This document shows, piece after piece, positions 1-5,928 of a stretch of DNA of 7,312 nt. The notes beneath the pieces are model-generated. The model saw only the letters and a program-made list of their open reading frames with translations, ran no database searches and was not told the DNA's origin. How positions within the stretch are numbered: the stretch's first letter is position 1; the number at the start of each line of letters is the position of its first letter. The stretch lies in assembly GCA_003485715.1 (NCBI GenBank), contig DNIF01000161.1:1-7312 (forward strand). Reading direction: 5' to 3'. The position numbers were made by a program, and so were the translations under genes. This DNA is from Gammaproteobacteria bacterium. GTDB taxonomy: Bacteria; Pseudomonadota; Gammaproteobacteria; UBA7966.

Positions 1-35
1 AGGGCTGGGCCCGCGTGGTGTTCCGGCCATGCTGA
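1..35 (+). CDS. prmA: C-terminal end of ribosomal protein L11 methyltransferase (partial)
   Basis: The window opens inside a reading frame whose last complete codons (from base 3) read GWARVVFRPC and end at TGA 33-35. Only ten residues are visible. The W-x-R pattern just before the stop resembles the end of PrmA, for example the EEWCRITGRKN-like end of the E. coli protein. The following gene, a zinc-ribbon/DUF3426 protein, is the usual neighbour of prmA in gammaproteobacteria. PrmA is a cytoplasmic SAM-dependent methyltransferase that trimethylates ribosomal protein L11. The stop lies 4 bases past the ATG of the next gene (7-base overlap, 29-35), which suggests translational coupling. The identification rests mostly on context; no catalytic motif is inside the window. 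Confidence 0.6.
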   Translation, partial: GWARVVFRPC

Positions 36-1411
36 CGGCCTGCCCGCGCTGTGGCGCGCATCTCGCGGTCACGGCCGCGGCCCTGCGCGCGGCCCGAGGT
101 CTGTGCCGCTGCGGGGCCTGCCGCGCCCTGTTCCCAGCCTGGGCCCATCTGATGGATCCGCCCGCCGCTGCCTTCGCCGCCGAGGTCCCCGACAGCACCG
201 AGGACTTCGCCCGGGAGCCGGATCACCCGCGTCTCGAGACCACCGTCGCAACCCCGACCCCGGCGACCGAAGTGACCGCTCACTCCGGGCCCGGGGTCGA
301 GGAACCGAAGCCCGCAGCCGCTGGGCCGGCAGCATTCGAGCCGGCAGCACTCGAGGATTCGGATGCACCGCCGCCGCTGGTGACCGTTGCCGCGGAGTCC
401 GGGGTTGCAGAGTTACCGCCCTCCGCCGCCCCGCCAACTGCGCCGTCGCCAACGGACACCTTGCAGCAGTCGTCTGAACCCCGCCGGCCAGCGCCCGGGA
501 GTCCTGTCGCGCCTGCGGCCGCCATTCCCTGGCGCCTGGGTGAAGACGATGCGCCTGCGGCCAGCGGCCCGACCGCAGTCACCTTGCGGGCCGAGTCTTC
601 AGGCGTTGAGCCGGGAGTGGTCGCTCACTCCGCATCTGCGAGCGGCGCAGAAGTGATGTCGGCGCAGATGCCGGAGCCGGCGGTCACGCCGGGCTTGCTG
701 TCGCTGCCCCCGGCGTCGCGGCCGGGCACCGCCACGAGCGCTACCCCGGAAGATGCCCCACCCTCGCTGCCCCTGCGGGCCGTGCTGGAAGAGAACGAGT
801 CAGAAGATGAAGCCCTGGACCGGGAACTGCGCGCACCGCTCAGCGACGGTGGGCGTCCGGCCGAGGTGCTGCTGGCGGCTGGGGCACGTGGGCTGCGCGA
901 ACCCGATTGGGTCCGCGCGCCGCATCCGCGCCGTGGCGGCGGGCTCGGGCTGCTGTGGCGGCTGGCGCTGGTCGTTCTGCTCCTCGCGCTCATCATCCAG
1001 CTTGCCATCATGCAGGCAGGCCCTCTTGCCGCGATCTGGCCGCCGGTGCGCCCCTACATCGCGCAACTGTGGCAGCAAATGGGGCATGAGCCCCCGTGGC
1101 AACGCGAGGTCGACCGGCTGCGTGTGCTCCGCAGTGATGTCCGCGAAAACCCGGAGCGACCAGGCACCCTTCTCGTTACGGTCACCCTGCTGAACGAGGC
1201 CCTGTTCGAGCAGCCCTTCCCGCTGATCGAACTCACCCTCGGTGATGCCACGCAAGCACTGGTGGGTCGCCGGCGCTTCGAGCCCGCGATCTATCTTGGC
1301 CGTGAGTGGCAGCAGCCGGCCTTCATGCCACTCGGTGTGCCGGTGGATGTCGTCCTCGAATTGGCAAGCAGTCACGATCAGGCGGCCGCCTTCACCATCA
1401 AACTGCTCTGA
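29..1411 (+). CDS. Zinc-ribbon, single-span membrane protein with C-terminal DUF3426 domain
   Basis: The 460-residue product has three parts. Residues 1-37 are an MJ0042-type zinc ribbon: CPRC (C5, C8) and RCGAC (C28, C31) are the expected ligands, with an extra C26. Residues about 40-300 are a Pro/Ala/Ser/Glu-rich, low-complexity and probably disordered linker. A hydrophobic helix at about residues 306-328 follows the basic run HPRRGGG, so the zinc ribbon should be cytoplasmic and the C-terminus periplasmic. Residues about 340-455 fit DUF3426: L-x-N-x-A, the QPFPLIELTL stretch, then R-R-F-x-P and Y-L-G. The start is the ATG directly before the first CxxC and overlaps the end of prmA; no strong Shine-Dalgarno is seen, consistent with coupling to prmA. 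The family sits between prmA and dusB in several gammaproteobacteria. Its function is unknown; a role as a membrane-anchored sensor or scaffold would be speculation. The linker is long and could vary between strains. Confidence 0.9.
   Translation: MLTACPRCGAHLAVTAAALRAARGLCRCGACRALFPAWAHLMDPPAAAFAAEVPDSTEDFAREPDHPRLETTVATPTPATEVTAHSGPGVEEPKPAAAGPAAFEPAALEDSDAPPPLVTVAAESGVAELPPSAAPPTAPSPTDTLQQSSEPRRPAPGSPVAPAAAIPWRLGEDDAPAASGPTAVTLRAESSGVEPGVVAHSASASGAEVMSAQMPEPAVTPGLLSLPPASRPGTATSATPEDAPPSLPLRAVLEENESEDEALDRELRAPLSDGGRPAEVLLAAGARGLREPDWVRAPHPRRGGGLGLLWRLALVVLLLALIIQLAIMQAGPLAAIWPPVRPYIAQLWQQMGHEPPWQREVDRLRVLRSDVRENPERPGTLLVTVTLLNEALFEQPFPLIELTLGDATQALVGRRRFEPAIYLGREWQQPAFMPLGVPVDVVLELASSHDQAAAFTIKLL
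325..354 (+). repeat. Two-copy 15-base tandem repeat in the Pro/Ala linker
   Basis: GCCGGCAGCATTCGA (325-339) is followed directly by GCCGGCAGCACTCGA (340-354), with 14 of 15 bases identical. It codes for the pentapeptide pair PAAFE-PAALE in the DUF3426 protein. The repeat keeps frame and probably arose by slippage or duplication in a low-complexity linker. No further copies adjoin it. Confidence 0.8.
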
Positions 1412-1458
1412 GAGTGAGCGAGGTGTGCGGCGCAGCAAAACACGCCGAATGCGCTCGA

Positions 1459-1468
1459 CTTCCGGAAG
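1459..1468. other. 10-bp perfect palindrome upstream of dusB
   Basis: CTTCCGGAAG is a perfect palindrome in the gap between the DUF3426 gene and dusB, about 100 bases before the dusB start. It could be half of an operator, but a 10-bp palindrome is also expected by chance now and then. I do not recognise it as the site of a known regulator. Confidence 0.3.
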
Positions 1469-1481
1469 ACACACCCGCCGT

Positions 1482-1501
1482 CCCGGCAGCCTCCTGCCGG
1501 G
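1482..1501 (+). terminator. GC-rich hairpin between the DUF3426 gene and dusB
   Basis: CCCGGCAG (1482-1489) and CTGCCGGG (1494-1501) form a perfect 8-bp stem with a 4-base CCTC loop, 71 bases after the DUF3426 stop. There is no T-run after it (GCGCTTACCC follows), so it is not a canonical intrinsic terminator. It may weaken read-through from the prmA-DUF3426 transcript, stabilise its 3' end, or act as a leader element of the dusB transcript. The gap 1412-1566 holds no plausible gene. Confidence 0.45.
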
Positions 1502-1504
1502 CGC

Positions 1505-1533
1505 TTACCCGCCCTGACGTTTCGCGCTATCCT
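1505..1533 (+). promoter_or_regulatory. Possible weak sigma70-type promoter for dusB-fis
   Basis: TTACCC (1505-1510) and TATCCT (1528-1533) are separated by 17 bases, giving about 3/6 and 4/6 matches to the -35 and -10 consensus. Transcription would begin near 1540, about 27 bases before the dusB GTG and just upstream of its ribosome binding site. The position directly after the hairpin fits a separate dusB-fis promoter, as known for dusB-fis in enterics, but the match is weak. Confidence 0.3.
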
Positions 1534-1554
1534 CGCCGCCCCTCTTTCGGTGTC

Positions 1555-1559
1555 AGGTG
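1555..1559 (+). promoter_or_regulatory. Ribosome binding site deciding the GTG start of dusB
   Basis: AGGTG lies 7 bases before the GTG at 1567. Together with the protein alignment it favours 1567 over in-frame upstream start codons such as GTG 1306, which lies inside the preceding gene. Confidence 0.55.
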
Positions 1560-1566
1560 CGCATCG

Positions 1567-2541
1567 GTGCAGATCGGTCCTCACGTCCTCGCCGGTCGTG
1601 TCCTGCTGGCCCCGATGGTCGGGGTCAGCGACCGCGCGCACCGAGCTCAGTGCCTGCGGCACGGTGCGGCCCTGGCCTTCACGGAGATGACGAGTTCGCG
1701 CCCCGATCTCCTCCTGCACCACAAGACCACCCGCCGGCGCCACCATCATGGCGAGCCTGGGCTGCACGCCGTGCAGCTCGTCGGCGCGGAGCCGGGGTGG
1801 CTGGCCGAGGCCGCGCGCGTGAACGAGGCGTCAGGGGCTGACATCATCGACATCAACATGGGTTGCCCGGCGAAGAAGGTCTGCCGCAAGGCGGCCGGTT
1901 CGGCCTTGCTGGCCGATGAGGCGCTGGTGACCCGAATCCTCGAAGCCGTCGTGGCCGCGGTCCGGGTGCCCGTCACGCTCAAGATCCGCACCGGTCCACA
2001 CCCGGGGAACCGCAACGCACCCACGATCGCACACATTGCCGAGGCCAGCGGCATCGCCGCCCTCACGGTGCACGGACGCACGCGTGCGGACGCCTTCCGT
2101 GGTGTCGCCGAGTACGCCACCATCGCCGCGGTGAAGGCTGCGGTTGGCATCCCGGTGGTCGCCAACGGCGACATCACCACGCCCGGGATCGCCCGTCAGG
2201 TACTCGCCGATACCGGTGCCGATGCCGTGATGATTGGCCGCGGTTCACAGGGTGACCCCTTCATCTTCGGCCGGGTGCAGGCGGCGCTCTCCGGGCTGCC
2301 TTGGAGTGAGCCTTCACTTGCGCTGCGCATGCAGACGCTGCGAGAGCACATCGATGCGCTCGGCACGCTCTACGGCAGCGAGCTTGGGGCCCGCGTCGCC
2401 CGTAAGCACCTCGGGTGGTATCTGGCCCGCGAGCCGGGTGCCGAAGGCCTGCGTGCCCGGGTGCTCTGCATGGACGACGTGACCGCGCAGCTCGCTGCGC
2501 TCGACGACTGGTACCGCGGACATGACCGGCTCGCCGCCTGA
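1567..2541 (+). CDS. dusB: tRNA-dihydrouridine synthase B
   Basis: DusB is an FMN-dependent, NADPH-using cytoplasmic enzyme that reduces uridine to dihydrouridine in the D-loop of tRNA (U17 in E. coli). The 324-residue product is close to E. coli DusB (321). Starting at GTG 1567, key positions fall at the same numbers as in the E. coli protein: the FMN-contact motif PMV at 16-18 (PMA in E. coli), Q70, catalytic C100 in MGCPAKKV, K139 in TLKIRTG, NGD at 200-202 and GR at 224-225. HGRTR (169-173) and RKHLGWYL near the C-terminus are further family marks. This match is the main reason for choosing the GTG start. Oddities are a basic/His run RRRHHH at 56-61 and a second Cys (C106) where E. coli has Asn. 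The 3' end overlaps fis by 20 bases, the classical dusB-fis operon arrangement. Confidence 0.95.
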   Translation: MQIGPHVLAGRVLLAPMVGVSDRAHRAQCLRHGAALAFTEMTSSRPDLLLHHKTTRRRHHHGEPGLHAVQLVGAEPGWLAEAARVNEASGADIIDINMGCPAKKVCRKAAGSALLADEALVTRILEAVVAAVRVPVTLKIRTGPHPGNRNAPTIAHIAEASGIAALTVHGRTRADAFRGVAEYATIAAVKAAVGIPVVANGDITTPGIARQVLADTGADAVMIGRGSQGDPFIFGRVQAALSGLPWSEPSLALRMQTLREHIDALGTLYGSELGARVARKHLGWYLAREPGAEGLRARVLCMDDVTAQLAALDDWYRGHDRLAA

Positions 2542-2833
2542 GCTCGCCACCCGCGTGTCCGTCGCCGAACCCACGACCAATGGCGGCGGCGAGGTCACGG
2601 TCGCGGCCTGCGTCACGGCGGCCGTCGAGCGCTATCTCGCGGCGCTGGACGGACACGCAGCGCACGACCTGCACCGGCTGGTCATCGCCGAGGTGGAGCG
2701 CCCGCTGCTGGTCACGGTGATGGCGCATTGCGATGGCAATCTCACTGCCGCCGCTGCCCTGCTCGGGCTCAATCGCGCCACCGTGCGCCGCAAGCTCGTC
2801 CAATACGGGCTGAGCTGTCCCGGCGGCAACTGA
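2522..2833 (+). CDS. fis: Nucleoid-associated DNA-binding protein Fis
   Basis: Fis is a small homodimeric protein that bends DNA, shapes the nucleoid and activates stable-RNA promoters in growing cells. The product has 103 residues (E. coli 98). Helices A/B match the Fis core (HDLHRLVIAEVERPLL resembles NDLYELVLAEVEQPLL). The C-terminal helix-turn-helix GNLTAAAALLGLNRATVRRK keeps DNA-contact residues N84, R85, T87, R89 and K91, at the same numbers as in E. coli. This supports ATG 2522 as the start, although an in-frame GTG at 2555 exists and the Shine-Dalgarno before 2522 is weak. Translation is probably coupled to dusB through the 20-base overlap. Residues 1-25 are not conserved (Pro and GGG instead of the beta-hairpin arm), R71 is replaced by Asp, K93/K94 by Val/Gln, and there is a short SCPGGN tail. 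Confidence 0.95.
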   Translation: MTGSPPELATRVSVAEPTTNGGGEVTVAACVTAAVERYLAALDGHAAHDLHRLVIAEVERPLLVTVMAHCDGNLTAAAALLGLNRATVRRKLVQYGLSCPGGN

Positions 2834-2877
2834 CGCCTCTCCCAGAGCGCGCCGGTCCCATCTCCAACCGGAAGCCC

Positions 2878-4470
2878 ATGTCGAATCCATCCACCGACCC
2901 CTCGCGCATCCGCCGTGCCCTCTTGAGCGTGTCCGACAAGACGGGCCTTGGCGAACTCGCCCGCGCGCTCGTCTCGCACGGCGTCGAGATCCTCTCCACC
3001 GGCGGCACGGCGCGGCTGCTCCGGGAGGCGGGGCTGGCGGTGACCGACGTCGCCAGCGTCACCGGCTTCCCGGAGATGCTCGACGGACGGGTGAAGACGC
3101 TGCACCCCTTCATTCACGCCGGTCTGCTCGCCCGCCGCGGCCAGGACGACGCGACCCTCGCCCAGCATGGCATCGAGCCCATCGATCTGCTGGTCGTGAA
3201 TCTCTACCCCTTCGAGGCCACGATCGCCCACCCCGACTGTTCCTGGGCCACGGCGGTCGAACAGATCGACATCGGCGGTCCCGCCATGCTGCGCGCGGCC
3301 GCCAAGAATCACGCGGATGTCACGGTGGTGGTCGATCCGGCCGACTATCCCGAGCTGGTGGCCGCACTCACCGCGGGCGGCACCCACGTTGGGCAGCGCC
3401 GGCGGCTGGCAGTGAAGGCCTTCGCCCATACCGCGCGCTACGACGGCATCGTCGCCGGCTGGCTCGGTGCCACGCTTGCCGCCGAGGGCGGCCAGAGTGC
3501 CGCCCTCACCGTACCCGGCGTGGTCGGCTACGGCGCAGCCGAGTCCCTGCGCTACGGCGAGAACCCGCACCAGGCGGCCGTCCTGCTGTCAGCCACGCCG
3601 CGCGCACCCGGTACCGTGGCCGGTGCCGAATGCCTGGCCGGCAAGGCGCTGTCCTACAATAATCTGCTCGATGCCGATGCGGCCTGGGACGGTCTGCGTC
3701 CGTTCACGGAACCGGCCTGCGTCATCGTCAAACACGCCAATCCCTGTGGGGTCGCGCTCGCCAGTGACGCCCTCGCGGCCTATCGTGCCGCCTATGCCAC
3801 CGATCCGCTCTCGGCCTTCGGGGGCGTCATCGCCTTCAACCGGCCACTCACCGCCGAGCTCCTGCAGGCCATCCTCGAGCAACAGTTCGCCGAGGTCATC
3901 CTCGCCCCCGAGGTCACCGAGGCCGCGCTCACCCTGGCGACGCGCAAGCCGGATCTGCGCATCCTGGCCTGTGGACCACACCAGGCAAGGGCCACCCCCG
4001 AGCTCAACTGGCGCAGCATTTCAGGCGGCCTCCTGTTGCAGCAGGCGGACCTGGGCGATGAGCCGGTCGCGCCCGGCCTCACCCGGGTGGTCACGCGCCG
4101 GCAGCCAGATACCGCCGAATGGGCCGACCTGCGCTTTGCCTGGCGCGTCTGCCGGGCGGTGAAGTCCAATGCCATCGTCTATGCCGCCGGTCTCCGCACC
4201 CTCGGCATCGGTGCTGGCCAGTCAAGCCGGGTGGACGCTACCCGACTCGCGGCGATCAAGGCCGGCGAGCGCGGGCTCGCACTTGTCGGTGCGGTCATGG
4301 CCTCGGATGCCTTCCTGCCCTTTCGCGATGGCCTCGATGCCGCCGCCGCCGCTGGTATCCGCGCGGTCATCCAGCCCGGCGGCTCGGTTCGCGATCCCGA
4401 AGTCATCGCGGCAGCGGACGAACACGACATCGCGATGGTGTTCACCGGGCAGCGACATTTCCGCCACTGA
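2878..4470 (+). CDS. purH: Bifunctional AICAR transformylase / IMP cyclohydrolase
   Basis: PurH carries out the last two steps of de novo purine synthesis in the cytoplasm: formylation of AICAR with 10-formyl-THF, then ring closure of FAICAR to IMP. The 530-residue product matches E. coli PurH (529) from end to end. The N-terminal MGS-like cyclohydrolase domain (about 1-150) has LLSVSDKTGL, STGGTA, FPEMLDGRVKTLHP (K73), NLYPF (Y110), IDIGGP (D131) and AAAKNH (K143). The transformylase domain (about 200-530) has SYNNLLDADAAW, KHANPCG (catalytic pair K285-H286), DPLSAFGG, KSNAIVYA (N431), GIGAGQSSRVD and SDAFLPFRDG, and ends in RHFRH as in E. coli. ATG 2878 is preceded by GGAAG at 2870-2874, rather close (3 bases). 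An upstream extension of the frame is not conserved and overlaps fis. The gene lies 44 bases after fis and is probably co-transcribed with it. No purine-repressor box was recognised. Confidence 0.97.
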   Translation: MSNPSTDPSRIRRALLSVSDKTGLGELARALVSHGVEILSTGGTARLLREAGLAVTDVASVTGFPEMLDGRVKTLHPFIHAGLLARRGQDDATLAQHGIEPIDLLVVNLYPFEATIAHPDCSWATAVEQIDIGGPAMLRAAAKNHADVTVVVDPADYPELVAALTAGGTHVGQRRRLAVKAFAHTARYDGIVAGWLGATLAAEGGQSAALTVPGVVGYGAAESLRYGENPHQAAVLLSATPRAPGTVAGAECLAGKALSYNNLLDADAAWDGLRPFTEPACVIVKHANPCGVALASDALAAYRAAYATDPLSAFGGVIAFNRPLTAELLQAILEQQFAEVILAPEVTEAALTLATRKPDLRILACGPHQARATPELNWRSISGGLLLQQADLGDEPVAPGLTRVVTRRQPDTAEWADLRFAWRVCRAVKSNAIVYAAGLRTLGIGAGQSSRVDATRLAAIKAGERGLALVGAVMASDAFLPFRDGLDAAAAAGIRAVIQPGGSVRDPEVIAAADEHDIAMVFTGQRHFRH

Positions 4471-4489
4471 ACCGCTGCCGAAGATCGAA

Positions 4490-4505
4490 GCTCCTCCCCG
4501 GGAGC
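4490..4505 (+). other. Small hairpin after purH
   Basis: GCTCC (4490-4494) and GGAGC (4501-4505) form a 5-bp stem around a 6-base loop, 20 bases after the purH stop. No T-run follows, so termination is doubtful. It may act together with the larger hairpin just downstream. Confidence 0.3.
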
Positions 4506-4524
4506 AATGCGGTCAATCAATGTC

Positions 4525-4550
4525 CCTCTCCCCCATGGGTTGGGGTGAGG
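4525..4550. repeat. Imperfect hairpin, possible copy of a dispersed intergenic repeat
   Basis: CCTCTCCCC (4525-4533) pairs with GGGGTGAGG (4542-4550) with one T-T mismatch and an 8-base loop. The loop side contains the palindrome CCCATGGG (4532-4539). Read on the minus strand the element is CCTCACCCCAACCCAT followed by GGGGGAGAGG. This resembles the abundant CCTCACCCC-AACC-CTCTCCC-type intergenic palindromes of many proteobacterial genomes. It lies between purH and purD and could serve as an mRNA-stability or attenuation element. There is only one copy in the window, so the repeat status is inferred from general resemblance. Confidence 0.5.
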
Positions 4551-4582
4551 CCCCGGAAATGCCTTTTCAGCGCGAGACTTGC

Positions 4583-4588
4583 GGGAGG
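4583..4588 (+). promoter_or_regulatory. Strong ribosome binding site of purD
   Basis: GGGAGG, the start of GGGAGGTT, lies 7 bases before ATG 4596. It is the strongest such site among the complete genes of the window and fixes the purD start. purD can therefore be translated independently despite the 125-base gap after purH. No convincing promoter was seen in that gap. Confidence 0.8.
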
Positions 4589-4595
4589 TTGGCGA

Positions 4596-5894
4596 ATGCA
4601 GGTGATGGTCATCGGTGGCGGCGGGCGCGAGCACGCACTGGCCTGGAAGCTTGCCGCCTCGCCGGCGGTCACGCGGGTCTTCGTAGCCCCGGGCAACGCG
4701 GGCACTGCGCGTGAGGCCAAGGTCTGCAACGTCGCGATCCCGGCCGACGACATCCCGGCATTGGTGGATTTCGCCCGTCGCGAGCAACCGGCCCTCACGG
4801 TAGTCGGGCCCGAACAGCCGCTGGTCGCGGGCGTGGTGGATGCCTTTGCGGCGGCGGGCCTGTTCTGCCTCGGTCCCACGGCAGCGGCCGCCGAACTCGA
4901 GGGCTCCAAGGCCTTCGCCAAGGCCTTCATGCAGCGACACGGCATCCCCACCGCCCGCTTCGGTACCTTCAGCGACTTCGACGCAGCCCGGGCCTATGCC
5001 ATCGAACTTGGCGCGCCGCTGGTGGTGAAGGCCTCGGGCCTGGCCGCCGGCAAGGGGGTGGTGGTGGCGCGCACGCTGGGTGAGGCCGAGCAGGCGCTCC
5101 GCGCGATGCTGCTCGAGGGCGAGCATGGCAAGGCCGGGGCGGAGGTGGTGGTCGAGGCCTTCCTGCCGGGTGAGGAGGCGAGCTACATCGTCCTTGCCGA
5201 CGGCACCGACTGGCAACCCTTCGCCTCCGCGCAGGATCACAAGGCGCGCGATGCCGGCGATCGCGGCCCCAACACCGGTGGCATGGGTGCCTACTCACCG
5301 GCCCCCGTGGTCACGCCCGCGATAGAGGCGCGCATCGCTCGGGAGGTGATCGAGCCAGCACTCGCTGGTCTCGCCGCCGAGGGGCGTCGCTACCGGGGCT
5401 TCCTCTACGCTGGCTTGATGATTGCGCCGGACGGCAGCCTCTCGGTGCTGGAGTTCAACTGTCGCATGGGCGATCCGGAGACCCAGCCCATCCTCGCCCG
5501 CCTCACCTCCGACCTCGCCAGCCTGTGTCTGGCGGTGCGGGATGGCCGCCTGGCGGAGGCACGCATGACCTGGTCCGCCGAGGCCGCACTGGGTGTGGTA
5601 CTGGCGGCGGCGGGCTATCCCGGTTCAGTGCAGAGCGGGCAGCCCATCCAGGGCCTGGAGGCGACGAGCCCGAACAGCCGGGTCTTCCATTCCGGCACCA
5701 AGGGCCAGGATGGCACCGTGCGCACCGCCGGTGGCCGTGTATTGTGTGTCGTCGGCACCGGGCCCAGCGTGGCCGATGCACGCATGGCCGCCTACGGCCG
5801 CGTCGCCCAAATCCGCTGGGACGGCATGTTCTACCGTTCCGATATCGGTCATCGAGCGCTTGCCCGTCTCGAGGCCGCACCGGTCGCGCCCTGA
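4596..5894 (+). CDS. purD: Phosphoribosylamine-glycine ligase (GAR synthetase)
   Basis: PurD joins glycine to phosphoribosylamine using ATP, the second step of de novo purine synthesis, in the cytoplasm. The 432-residue product is close to E. coli PurD (429) over its full length. The N-domain begins MQVMVIGGGGREHALAWK, with APGNAGT and VVGPEQPL following. The ATP-grasp region (about 101-295) shows ELEGSKAFAK, VVKASGLAAGKG (K145, K153), PGEEASYIV, QDHK, GPNTGGMGAYSP and the metal-binding EFNCRMGDPETQ (E286, N288). The C-domain carries VFHSGTK and GGRVLCV. ATG 4596 is chosen for its strong Shine-Dalgarno and because the protein begins there as in the family; the open frame continues upstream through purH but is not conserved. 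purH-purD adjacency is standard in gammaproteobacteria. All key residues are present. Confidence 0.97.
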   Translation: MQVMVIGGGGREHALAWKLAASPAVTRVFVAPGNAGTAREAKVCNVAIPADDIPALVDFARREQPALTVVGPEQPLVAGVVDAFAAAGLFCLGPTAAAAELEGSKAFAKAFMQRHGIPTARFGTFSDFDAARAYAIELGAPLVVKASGLAAGKGVVVARTLGEAEQALRAMLLEGEHGKAGAEVVVEAFLPGEEASYIVLADGTDWQPFASAQDHKARDAGDRGPNTGGMGAYSPAPVVTPAIEARIAREVIEPALAGLAAEGRRYRGFLYAGLMIAPDGSLSVLEFNCRMGDPETQPILARLTSDLASLCLAVRDGRLAEARMTWSAEAALGVVLAAAGYPGSVQSGQPIQGLEATSPNSRVFHSGTKGQDGTVRTAGGRVLCVVGTGPSVADARMAAYGRVAQIRWDGMFYRSDIGHRALARLEAAPVAP

Positions 5895-5928
5895 TCTGAT
5901 CACCGTAAGGACATCGGACCAAACCACC

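Noticed and set aside
800..1474. Open minus-strand frame of 224 codons opposite the DUF3426 gene
   Set aside because: It lies opposite a well-supported gene, has no recognisable motif, and long antisense frames are expected at this GC content.
1306..1566. Upstream extension of dusB to GTG 1306
   Set aside because: It would overlap the DUF3426 gene by about 100 bases and add residues unlike DusB; GTG 1567 puts all key residues at E. coli numbering.
1412..1566. Fis binding sites for autoregulation in the dusB leader
   Set aside because: No convincing AT-rich core flanked by G and C at the required spacing was found; the single AAAA run is too little.
2632..3570. Open minus-strand frame of 312 codons opposite fis and purH
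   Set aside because: It is antisense to two clear genes, with Gly/Arg/Ala-rich composition and no domain; a GC-driven shadow.
4471..4595. Purine riboswitch or PurR operator before purD
   Set aside because: Neither the conserved riboswitch core nor a PurR-type palindrome can be seen; only the two hairpins are supported.
4179..5240. Open minus-strand frame of 353 codons opposite purH and purD
   Set aside because: It crosses a gene boundary on the opposite strand of two conserved enzymes and shows no family motif.
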